DNA of 44,446 bases from a virus. Under the pieces are notes generated by a model, which was given only the letters and a program-made list of their open reading frames with translations, searched no databases and had not been told where the DNA came from. This document shows positions 1-7,321 of the stretch, one piece after another (position 1 is the first letter of the stretch; each line of letters starts with the position of its first letter). The stretch is from positions 1 to 44,446 of IMG/VR virus record IMGVR_UViG_3300009481_000023. One strand, written 5' to 3'. Both the position numbers and the translations under genes were made by a program.

Positions 1-963
1 ACGCAGATGTTCGATGATGTTGAGGCACACCTAGAGGAGTTAGCAGAGGAGTCGGTCGATCAGATAGGCATATCTACAGGATTCCCTAGATACGATTTTT
101 CAATCGGAGGAGGGTTGAGAAAAGGTACAGTTAATGTTATTGGCGCTAGACCTAAGACTGGGAAAACTTTGCTTGCCGACAATATGGGCATACATATTGC
201 AAAAGAAGGAACTCCAGTATTGAATCTGGACACCGAGATGAGAAAGGAAGACCATCAACACAGGATGATGGCTATGTTGTCTGGTGTTCCAATTAATGAC
301 ATTGAGACTGGAAAGTTTGCTGATGACCCAGCTAAGAAAAAGAAGGTCATGGAAGCAGCAAGAGAAATAAAGGATATTCCGTATTACTTTAAGACTATTG
401 GCGGCGCTTCATTTGAAGAGCAAGTTGCAATAATGAGAAGATGGATTAGTAGGGTTGTAGGATTAAATGATAAGGGTAAGGCAAACGATTGTGTTATTAT
501 ATACGATTACCTTAAACTTATGGACTCAAGTGAAATCAAAGGAGATATGAAAGAATTTCAAATCCTTGGCTTCATGATAACAGCCCTACATAATCTGTCT
601 CTTAAATACGAAGTACCTATACTTACTTTCATCCAATTGAATAGAGATGGCATAACAAAAGAGAGCACTGACACAGCTTCAGGCTCTGATAGAATCATAT
701 GGCTTTGCTCTAACTTCAGTATATATAAACATAAGTCTGATGAAGAGATAGCAAAAGATGGCCCTGAGAATGGAAACAGAAAGCTAGTGCCTCTGATTGC
801 AAGGCATGGAGAAGGGCTTGATTATGGAGACTATATTAACGTAGAACTCACTGGCAAAATCGGTAAGGTTACTGAAGGAAAGACTGCCTTTGAACTTGAT
901 AGTGGCGTAAGTGCTACAGAAGATGGAGAACTTTTTGATGACTCAGAAGATGTCGCATTCTAA
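1..963 (+). CDS. DnaB-type replicative helicase, C-terminal RecA-like domain (5' partial)
   Basis: This encodes the ATPase motor of a hexameric replicative helicase, which unwinds DNA at the phage fork. From the Met at 7, the Walker A loop GARPKTGKT is at residues 46-54, the Walker B strand CVIIYDYLKLMD is at 162-173 (D167), and the FIQLNRD strand that usually follows is present near residue 213. The tail is acidic. The frame is open to the window edge (the codons before the Met at 7 read Thr-Gln), and no DnaB N-terminal domain is visible, so the gene most likely starts upstream. It overlaps the primase gene that follows, the classical helicase-primase pairing. A RadA/KaiC-like RecA-fold ATPase is the main alternative, but the primase neighbour argues for DnaB. 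Confidence 0.85.
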   Translation, partial: TQMFDDVEAHLEELAEESVDQIGISTGFPRYDFSIGGGLRKGTVNVIGARPKTGKTLLADNMGIHIAKEGTPVLNLDTEMRKEDHQHRMMAMLSGVPINDIETGKFADDPAKKKKVMEAAREIKDIPYYFKTIGGASFEEQVAIMRRWISRVVGLNDKGKANDCVIIYDYLKLMDSSEIKGDMKEFQILGFMITALHNLSLKYEVPILTFIQLNRDGITKESTDTASGSDRIIWLCSNFSIYKHKSDEEIAKDGPENGNRKLVPLIARHGEGLDYGDYINVELTGKIGKVTEGKTAFELDSGVSATEDGELFDDSEDVAF

Positions 964-2089
964 AAAATATGATTATGCTAAGGTTAGAACTCTAGCAAAA
1001 ATTGCAGGACAATACATAGACCAAATATATCAATATTTTGGACTTAGTATCTCTTATAGGAATGATATTCTTATGAAGTCTGTATGTCCTATACATGGAG
1101 GAGACAATCCAACCGCTTTGAACTTTTATCCGAACGGAGAGTTTAAGGTACACTATAAATGCAGAACCCATCAATGCGAAGAAGTGTTTGGCAATGGGAT
1201 GATAGATCTAGTCAGAGGGATTCTATCTAGAGTTAATTATGGATGGGAAAAGGAAGGAGATAAGGAGGCTACTTTTAAGGAGTCTGTTGATTTCTTACTC
1301 AAGTTTCTTAAAAAGGACTTTGACTCACTCGAAGCTGATAATCATAATGTAGAAAAACTCCACTTCAACAACTTAGTGAATACGCTTAGCTCTGAAGCTG
1401 CTAAGAAAAGCGGCATAACTCAGCAAATGTATCGAGACCGAGTGGAAGTTCCGTGCAAGTACTATCTAGACAGGGGGTTTTCTGCCAAGATTTTAGAGGA
1501 CTACGACGTTGGCTATTGTACTAATCCAAGAAAGCCTATGTATCAAAGAGCAGTAGTTCCTATTTATGATAATAATCATGAATTTATTGTTGGCTGCACA
1601 GGCAGAAGCATATTTGACAAATGTCCTAAATGCAATAACTATCATGACCCTAAAGAAAAATGTAGACATTTTCCAAAATGGATGCACAGCAAGGGGTTCC
1701 AAAAAGAGAAATGGCTGTATAATTATTGGGTAGCCAAAGATGAGATTGCCAAGACAGGAGTTGCTATCCTTGTTGAGTCTCCCGGAAATGTATGGAGACT
1801 AGCAGAGGCAGGAATACACAACGTCGTTGCTATATTTGGAACAGCGTTCAACAACGATCAGAAAAACTTACTGGATGAGTCTGGCGCTTTATCATTAGTC
1901 TGCTTAATGGATAATGATGATGCTGGGCAAAAAGCAGCCAAGAAGATAGAAGAACAATGTGGAAGATTGTATAGGCTTTACTTCCCAAGTTTTGATGCAG
2001 CAGACATTGCAGAACTAAATGTTGATACGGTCACATCCGACATTAAACCCTTTATTGAAAATGCTATGAATATATATAAGGAAATTTGA
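938..2089 (+). CDS. DnaG-type DNA primase (zinc-binding plus TOPRIM)
   Basis: This primase makes RNA primers for fork replication. Counting from the ATG at 938, a zinc-binding motif C50-x2-H53...C75-x4-C80 matches the CHC2 domain of DnaG. A TOPRIM domain lies at about 1755-1950, with the catalytic Glu in VESPGN and the acidic motif DNDDAGQ. The middle holds a second Cys/His cluster (CPKCNNYHDPKEKC), possibly another metal site inside the polymerase core. At about 383 residues it is shorter than bacterial DnaG and lacks an obvious C-terminal helicase-binding domain. The reading frame also allows GTG at 911 and ATG at 923 or 950. I prefer 938 because GGAG at 925-928 sits nine bases upstream, giving a 26-base overlap with the helicase. 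Confidence 0.88.
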   Translation: MTQKMSHSKKYDYAKVRTLAKIAGQYIDQIYQYFGLSISYRNDILMKSVCPIHGGDNPTALNFYPNGEFKVHYKCRTHQCEEVFGNGMIDLVRGILSRVNYGWEKEGDKEATFKESVDFLLKFLKKDFDSLEADNHNVEKLHFNNLVNTLSSEAAKKSGITQQMYRDRVEVPCKYYLDRGFSAKILEDYDVGYCTNPRKPMYQRAVVPIYDNNHEFIVGCTGRSIFDKCPKCNNYHDPKEKCRHFPKWMHSKGFQKEKWLYNYWVAKDEIAKTGVAILVESPGNVWRLAEAGIHNVVAIFGTAFNNDQKNLLDESGALSLVCLMDNDDAGQKAAKKIEEQCGRLYRLYFPSFDAADIAELNVDTVTSDIKPFIENAMNIYKEI

Positions 2090-2311
2090 ATGAGCTCTTA
2101 TAAAGAAAATGCGATAGACTACCTTTACAATAAGGCCTTCTCTGATAGAGACAAGGCATTGGCATCGCTTTCGATTTTACTAGATCACCCAGCTGGAATC
2201 GGAGATCACTCTACAGGTGATCTTTATGAAAACCTTGATGAGGCTCTTAGCACATTAGCTGACGCAGAAGATAGAATAGAAATTTTAGAACAATATTATA
2301 GTAGGGATTAG
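2090..2311 (+). CDS. Small acidic conserved-looking protein, function unknown
   Basis: This 73-residue acidic protein appears mostly helical, with no signal peptide, membrane segment or Cys pair. It begins immediately after the primase stop (TGA then ATG) and ends one base before the dNMP kinase gene. The central HPAGIGDHST stretch followed by an amphipathic C-terminal helix (EALSTLADAEDRIEILEQYY) looks like a conserved core; I recall similar small proteins in aquatic phages but cannot check it. Its position inside the replication run suggests an accessory role in replication or nucleotide metabolism, which is inference only. Confidence 0.7.
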   Translation: MSSYKENAIDYLYNKAFSDRDKALASLSILLDHPAGIGDHSTGDLYENLDEALSTLADAEDRIEILEQYYSRD

Positions 2312-2312
2312 T

Positions 2313-3089
2313 ATGACTCAAATATTAGGATTTGCCGGCAAGAAGCAAAGTGGTAAAAATACTGCTTGCAACTACATAGTCGCGCTGAAGATAGCTGAAC
2401 TTGGCATTAGTAAGTCTACTAGACTATCTGAAAGAGGAGAGATAGAGGTAACAGATATCTTTGGAGAAAAGAAAGATGGAAAAGAATGGTTTGAATTCAG
2501 TGAAAAGAATCTGAATGTAAAAAAGCTTTTCGATGACAGTCTGGGATCATTTATTAAAATATATGGCCTTGCTGACACACTAAAAGATCTCTGTATAGAC
2601 ATACTTGGCTTAGAGTACGGTCAAGCATACGGAACAGATGAGCAAAAGAACTCTCCTACAGATCTATATTGGGGAGATATACCTTATAGAGATGCAAAAA
2701 ATAATATTAAAAGTAAGAAAATGACAGCTAGAGAGGTCTTACAGTATGTCGGAACAGACATATTTAGGACACTTGATCCAGACATCTGGATAAAAAGCTT
2801 ACTAAGAAAAATCAAGAAAGATAATCCTGAAGTAGCACTAGTCTGCGACGTGAGGTTTGAGAATGAGATTGTCAAGCTTCAAGAAGCAGGTGGATTTATA
2901 GTAGGATTGACTAGAGATCCATATGAAAAATCTGATACTCACTCTAGTGAGAAAGAGATAGAAGGTTGCCTTAACCTTTGTGATGCTGTTGTTGACAATA
3001 AGGATATTACTGTAGCAAAGCAAATAAAAATGATTGGTGATGCTATCAGTCACTTACCCAATGTAGTACCTATAATGGAGCAACAATGA
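2313..3089 (+). CDS. Deoxynucleoside monophosphate kinase
   Basis: This enzyme probably phosphorylates dNMPs to dNDPs, feeding phage DNA synthesis with nucleotides salvaged from host DNA. The N-terminus carries a P-loop, GFAGKKQSGKNT, at residues 6-17. The C-terminal third holds the strand VCDVRFENEIVKLQ followed by a conserved-type TRDPYEKSDTHSSE segment, an arrangement seen in T4 gp1-type dNMP kinases. The 258-residue length is close to that family. The gene lies one base after its upstream neighbour and overlaps the downstream nuclease by four bases, so all are likely on one transcript. Base specificity cannot be read from the sequence. Confidence 0.85.
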   Translation: MTQILGFAGKKQSGKNTACNYIVALKIAELGISKSTRLSERGEIEVTDIFGEKKDGKEWFEFSEKNLNVKKLFDDSLGSFIKIYGLADTLKDLCIDILGLEYGQAYGTDEQKNSPTDLYWGDIPYRDAKNNIKSKKMTAREVLQYVGTDIFRTLDPDIWIKSLLRKIKKDNPEVALVCDVRFENEIVKLQEAGGFIVGLTRDPYEKSDTHSSEKEIEGCLNLCDAVVDNKDITVAKQIKMIGDAISHLPNVVPIMEQQ

Positions 3090-4123
3090 GCATACCTATC
3101 GTATACTTTAGAAGCAGTTCTTTCAACTCTCATAGAATGTGTCCCATGCAATATTACATGGAGTACAACTTAGGCTGGAGGGGCGCTTCTGGAAAGAAAG
3201 CGGATAAAGGAACTATTGTTCATAAGGTTCTTGAGCTGTGCGCCCTTGCAAAGAAAGCGCTGCAGGATGGTCATGCAGTTTTTGAAGATCATGAAATTGG
3301 AGAGATAGAAACTTCTAACTACGACCCAGAATATCTAGATCAAATTATTGATACAGTATATGAATATTACACTTCTAGAACTACACATCATGATTGGAAA
3401 CCTCTAGACTTGAAGCATTGCCGGAAATGGGTCTGGAAAATATTTGATGATGACGATGGCTTTTTTGATCCTAAGAATAGAAATGTTGTGGAAGCTGAGC
3501 CGCACTTTGATTTTGAAATAGAAGAAGACTGGGCCAAGTACGAGTATGAGCTTTCTGATGGAAGTATATTGAAAGGCCATCTAGCACTAAAGGGTACTAT
3601 TGACTTAATCACCGACGTTGGCGATGGAGTCTATGAGATAATTGACTGGAAGACTGGGAGAAGGCTTGACTGGGCTACAGGAAAAGAGAAGACTCATGCT
3701 AAGCTAGAAAAAGACCCTCAGCTTAGAATGTACCATCTAGCTTGTAAGAAGCTATATCCTCATGTAGAAACCTTCTTAGTGACTATTCATTTTATGAATG
3801 ATGGCGGTCCTTTTACTCTACACTTTCAAGATAGCGATATACCTGAGACTTTGGAAATGATAAGGGCTAAGTTTGAAAAAATAAAAGATACTAACATGCC
3901 CGAACTTAGGAAGTCTTGGAAATGCTCAAAGCTGTGTTCTGCTGGCAAGACCACCTATGAAGGCACGCATGTAGATCCGATGTATAATATGTTCGGTGCA
4001 GCTCTTACAAAGTGCGAACAAACAAAAACAATGATAAAGGAAAACGGTATTGAGTGGGTAACAGGGAACTGTATGGCTCCAGATCACACAATAGGCAAGT
4101 ATAAGGCTCCCGGCGAAGTATGA
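3086..4123 (+). CDS. RecB/Cas4-like PD-(D/E)XK exonuclease
   Basis: This is a metal-dependent nuclease of the RecB/AddB/Cas4 group. The visible signature is an N-terminal FRSSSFNSHRMCPMQYYMEY segment, a histidine in GTIVHKVLE (H46), then D173 in GTIDLI and D187-W-K189 in EIIDWKTG, followed by a QLRMYHLA segment corresponding to the usual Q-x3-Y motif. C19 together with a C-terminal Cys-x3-Cys pair (WKCSKLC) and two further Cys residues could form an Fe-S cluster as in Cas4 and AddB; this is inferred from spacing alone. A likely role is end resection for recombination-dependent replication, possibly together with the putative annealing protein at 17199-17957. It overlaps both neighbours by four bases. 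Confidence 0.8.
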   Translation: MSIPIVYFRSSSFNSHRMCPMQYYMEYNLGWRGASGKKADKGTIVHKVLELCALAKKALQDGHAVFEDHEIGEIETSNYDPEYLDQIIDTVYEYYTSRTTHHDWKPLDLKHCRKWVWKIFDDDDGFFDPKNRNVVEAEPHFDFEIEEDWAKYEYELSDGSILKGHLALKGTIDLITDVGDGVYEIIDWKTGRRLDWATGKEKTHAKLEKDPQLRMYHLACKKLYPHVETFLVTIHFMNDGGPFTLHFQDSDIPETLEMIRAKFEKIKDTNMPELRKSWKCSKLCSAGKTTYEGTHVDPMYNMFGAALTKCEQTKTMIKENGIEWVTGNCMAPDHTIGKYKAPGEV

Positions 4124-4665
4124 TAAAACTACCTTTTGATGACGCTATGATAGAGAGAGCTAGAGAGAAGGCAATGTCTCTAGGCTCTATTAATAACTCT
4201 ATACTTAGAGGCGGTGGAAATATAGCCGGCTACTTAGGAGAAGAGGCTTTAGCTCCTTATGTTAACGCAGACATCGTTAGTAACAATAGGGGCTTGGATA
4301 AATACAATCATGACCTTCTTCTAGAATGTGGACATAGACTTGAGGTAAAGACAAAGAGAAGAACAGTCTCTCCGAGACCACATTATGATGTATCAATAGC
4401 CGAAACAAGCAAGCATCAGAAACCAGACCTATATGGCTTTATAAGCTTAGAGTTTGACAGATGCACCAAAAGTCATCCTAAAAAATACTATGGCCTAAAA
4501 AACATATGGTTGTGCGGCTTTATGGGATCTTTTGAGTACTGGGAAAGAGCTTCTCTCTGGGAAAGTGGGAGAATAGATAAAACAAATAGCTTCAAGACTC
4601 ATGTTAACATGTATAATTTACCTATAAGAGAACTATACGATACCATTTGGGAATTGACAAGATGA
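4120..4665 (+). CDS. Second, small PD-(D/E)XK-like nuclease candidate
   Basis: This 181-residue protein has no confident family name but carries a restriction-endonuclease-like signature: G-x2-G-E at residues 37-41 (E41), D65 in YNHDLLLEC, and E75-V-K77 in RLEVKTK. The E...D-x9-E-x-K order is the usual PD-(D/E)XK active site. The rest is an alpha/beta mix with aromatic C-terminal strands. It could cut DNA, for example in host DNA breakdown, Holliday junction resolution or processing of replicative forms, or it could be a catalytically dead relative. It overlaps the upstream RecB-like gene (ATGA) and the polymerase start (ATGA at 4662-4665), so it is translationally coupled to both. Confidence 0.6.
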   Translation: MIKLPFDDAMIERAREKAMSLGSINNSILRGGGNIAGYLGEEALAPYVNADIVSNNRGLDKYNHDLLLECGHRLEVKTKRRTVSPRPHYDVSIAETSKHQKPDLYGFISLEFDRCTKSHPKKYYGLKNIWLCGFMGSFEYWERASLWESGRIDKTNSFKTHVNMYNLPIRELYDTIWELTR

Positions 4666-6539
4666 AATACGTGCCGCTACATGTCCATAGCGAATATTCA
4701 CTTTTAGATGGACTGTCACAAACAAAACATATTGCAAAGAGACTAGAAGAGATAGAAGTTGATGCTTGTGCATTGACAGATCACGGTACGGTAAGCGGAG
4801 CGATTGACTTCCATAAGACCATATCCAACGGCTTCAAGCCAATCCTTGGATGTGAGTTCTATGTCAGCAATAGAGATGCGACGATCAAAGAGCCAGATAA
4901 CTCGAAGCTTGCACACCAAGTTGTTATCGCAAAAGATTTGAAGGGATGGAAGAACCTACTTTCGATGGTATCAATATCCAACAAGGTAGACCACTTTTAT
5001 CATAAGCCTAGAGTTGGCGTCGATTACTTCATGGAGCTTGCATCAAAAGCAGATGGCTCTCTCGTCTCATTCAGTGGTCATCTAGGGTCTCGTCTCGCAA
5101 ACGCTGTGGTAGATAACCCAAACTGGCAAAGTGATGGAATCAGAGAAGCAGAAAGGCTGCAAGACGCATTTGGCAAGGGCAATTTCTATATAGAAATCCA
5201 GTTGATAGACTCTCTTATAAATGAAAAAGCAAAAGAAGTTGCCCAAAAGCTAAGGGAAATTTCTAATCTTACTAAAATTCCTTGTGTAGCAACGCCAGAT
5301 GCGCACTACTGTAGACGTGAAGATGCCCATGACCAGAGAGTGTTACTATGTACATCTATGAGAAAGAGCATCGGACAAGTTCAATCTGAGCTTAAGCAGG
5401 GCAAGTCTCGTTCTCTAGGAACATTCTTTAATTCAAACAACTATCACATTCCTAGCTATGAAGACATGAGAGAGTTCCACACTGAGGAGGAACTACAGCA
5501 CACAATCGACATAGCTAACATGTGTACACAGTACGACATTCTAGGACCTCCAAATCCGCCGGTATTTGCTTGTCCGAACGGTATGTCTCCGAATGATTAT
5601 CTAAGGGAGCTGTGTAGAGAAGGATGGTCTAGCAAGATGAGCCATGTCGAAAAGGGTTCTCTATTTAGTGAGTATGGAGATAGAGTCAATAAAGAAATTA
5701 AAATTTTTACTGAAACTAACCTGTCAAGTTACTTCTTAATTGTTAGGGATATCTTAAAGTATGCTGAGTCAAGAGGATATCTCACAGGGCCGGGAAGAGG
5801 TAGTGCTGCTGGATGTATGGTTTCTTACCTTATGGACATTACAAAGATTGATCCAATGCCGCATGACTTAATCTTTGAAAGATTCTATAATGCTGGACGT
5901 AATGCTGGCGGAAGAGTATCAATGCCTGATATTGATATTGACGTACCTAAACAATCAAGAAATGATATTATAGACTACATCAAGCAAAAGTATGGTGAAG
6001 ACAATGTAGCTCAGATTGTTACATTCCAAACTCTCAAGGGTCGTGCTGCACTAAAAAGAGTTATGGCAGCTAGAGGAAACATTGGTTTTAGTGAGCAGAA
6101 TGCTATAACGTCTCATATTCTAGATGAAGCAAAAATTTCGGATGAGTTACAGGACATGAAGGATGAGCTAGGAACTGCATCTGTGATAACTTGGGCTCTT
6201 GAGAACAAGAAGGACAAACTCAAAGAGTGGTGTTATGTAGATGATAATGGCAATTTGCAAGGTAAGTTTGCTAAGATCTTTGAGCAAGCAATTAGGTTGG
6301 AAGACACGAAGATTATTCAATCTAAGCATGCAGCTGGCGTTGTAGTATCTCCTCAGCCGATATATGATGTTTGCCCAATGGTCATAGACAAAGAGGGAAA
6401 AGGGCAACTAGCAGGCTTTGAAGGACCATCATGCGAAGATGCTGGACTTCTTAAGCTAGACGTTTTGGGAATTAAAATGCTAGATAAGATTATGGAAATG
6501 CCAGAAATTATAAAGAATACTTATAAGGTACAAGTATAA
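4662..6539 (+). CDS. dnaE: DNA polymerase III alpha subunit, N-terminal half (PHP and palm)
   Basis: This is the first part of a C-family replicative polymerase. The PHP domain starts at once (HVHSEYSLLDG, then ALTDHGTVSGAIDF). The palm follows with GPGRGSAAG (5788-5814) and PDIDIDVP (about 5926-5949), which supplies two catalytic Asp residues. The segment LKLDVLG (6451-6471) carries the third, equivalent to D555 of E. coli DnaE. Coding stops about 20 residues later, before the fingers, which are encoded by a separate gene from 7318. At about 625 residues it is half of normal; both halves together (about 1,170) equal a full DnaE (about 1,160 in E. coli). A TTG at 4647 is possible, but the ATGA overlap makes 4662 the better start. 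Confidence 0.9.
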   Translation: MKYVPLHVHSEYSLLDGLSQTKHIAKRLEEIEVDACALTDHGTVSGAIDFHKTISNGFKPILGCEFYVSNRDATIKEPDNSKLAHQVVIAKDLKGWKNLLSMVSISNKVDHFYHKPRVGVDYFMELASKADGSLVSFSGHLGSRLANAVVDNPNWQSDGIREAERLQDAFGKGNFYIEIQLIDSLINEKAKEVAQKLREISNLTKIPCVATPDAHYCRREDAHDQRVLLCTSMRKSIGQVQSELKQGKSRSLGTFFNSNNYHIPSYEDMREFHTEEELQHTIDIANMCTQYDILGPPNPPVFACPNGMSPNDYLRELCREGWSSKMSHVEKGSLFSEYGDRVNKEIKIFTETNLSSYFLIVRDILKYAESRGYLTGPGRGSAAGCMVSYLMDITKIDPMPHDLIFERFYNAGRNAGGRVSMPDIDIDVPKQSRNDIIDYIKQKYGEDNVAQIVTFQTLKGRAALKRVMAARGNIGFSEQNAITSHILDEAKISDELQDMKDELGTASVITWALENKKDKLKEWCYVDDNGNLQGKFAKIFEQAIRLEDTKIIQSKHAAGVVVSPQPIYDVCPMVIDKEGKGQLAGFEGPSCEDAGLLKLDVLGIKMLDKIMEMPEIIKNTYKVQV

Positions 6540-6540
6540 T

Positions 6541-6657
6541 ATGGTAGTATGGAAATACTGTGAAGTTTGTGGTAAAGTTGTAGATGAGTATCAAAAACGA
6601 TGCTCTGAATGTAGCGCTGAAATAGATTGGGAAGAAAAAGAAGATGATAAACAATAG
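6541..6657 (+). CDS. 38-residue zinc-ribbon microprotein
   Basis: This tiny frame begins one base after the stop of the polymerase N-terminal half and overlaps the exonuclease gene by 14 bases. It encodes a protein with two Cys pairs, YCEVCGK and RCSECSA, 11 residues apart, a textbook zinc-ribbon knuckle arrangement, followed by an acidic tail (DWEEKEDD). AAGGT about ten bases upstream could act as ribosome-binding site. The tight fit between two real genes and the paired Cys motif support it being expressed. It may help join or stabilise the split polymerase, or be a remnant of a zinc-binding domain; both are inference. Confidence 0.65.
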   Translation: MVVWKYCEVCGKVVDEYQKRCSECSAEIDWEEKEDDKQ

Positions 6658-7321
6658 ATGGATTATAGTGTTTGACCTAGAAACCGATGGGACTGATCCG
6701 TATAGTTGTAATCCTGTTGAGCTTGCGGCTGTCCCTGTTGATCCCAGAACATTAGAGATCAAAGAGGCACAGGCTTTTAGGGTCACAATCAAGCCAGACG
6801 GTATTGATGACGAGGAGTACTTTACAAAGGCTCGTCAAGACACAATCGCTTGGCATGCTAAAACAAGAGGTGTTGAATCGGAAGACATCATAGAGGATTG
6901 GAAGAATGGGCAGACTGAGAAAGTTGCTTGGAAGAACTTTATGTCTTATTGTTCTAAGTATGAGGTAGATAAGAGGCCGGGACAATGGTACACTGAACCT
7001 ATCCCTGCTGGATACAATATCATTGGCTTTGATCTACCTATTCTAAAAAGGTTATCAGAAAAACACAAGACTAAGATGCCTCTATCCACAGTCACAAAAA
7101 TTGATATGATGGATATTCTTTTTACTTGGTTTGAAAATCTAGATGAGCCCAACAGTATGAAGCTTGATACTTTTAGGGACTTCTTTGGATTAAAGGCAAG
7201 TGCTCAAGCACACGAAGCTCTATCAGATACAATTGACGAAGCTAAACTGATGGTTAAGTTTTTAAAGTTTCATAGAAAACAAGCAAGTGTAAGTAAATTT
7301 AAAGGTGCGTTTAGCAAATGA
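6644..7321 (+). CDS. DnaQ-type DEDDh 3'-5' exonuclease (putative proofreading subunit)
   Basis: This exonuclease of the DnaQ/RNase T fold probably removes mismatched 3' ends during replication, as epsilon does for polymerase III. All motifs are present: Exo I FDLET (D11, E13), Exo II YNIIGFDLPIL (N125, D130), and Exo III H190-x4-D195 in AHEALSDTIDEAKLM. At 225 residues it matches the epsilon catalytic domain plus a short basic tail. The gene lies between the two polymerase halves, overlapping the zinc-ribbon gene upstream and, through ATGA, the fingers gene downstream. That suggests coupled translation and co-assembly. A separate role such as trimming host DNA is possible but the location argues for proofreading. 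Confidence 0.88.
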   Translation: MINNRWIIVFDLETDGTDPYSCNPVELAAVPVDPRTLEIKEAQAFRVTIKPDGIDDEEYFTKARQDTIAWHAKTRGVESEDIIEDWKNGQTEKVAWKNFMSYCSKYEVDKRPGQWYTEPIPAGYNIIGFDLPILKRLSEKHKTKMPLSTVTKIDMMDILFTWFENLDEPNSMKLDTFRDFFGLKASAQAHEALSDTIDEAKLMVKFLKFHRKQASVSKFKGAFSK

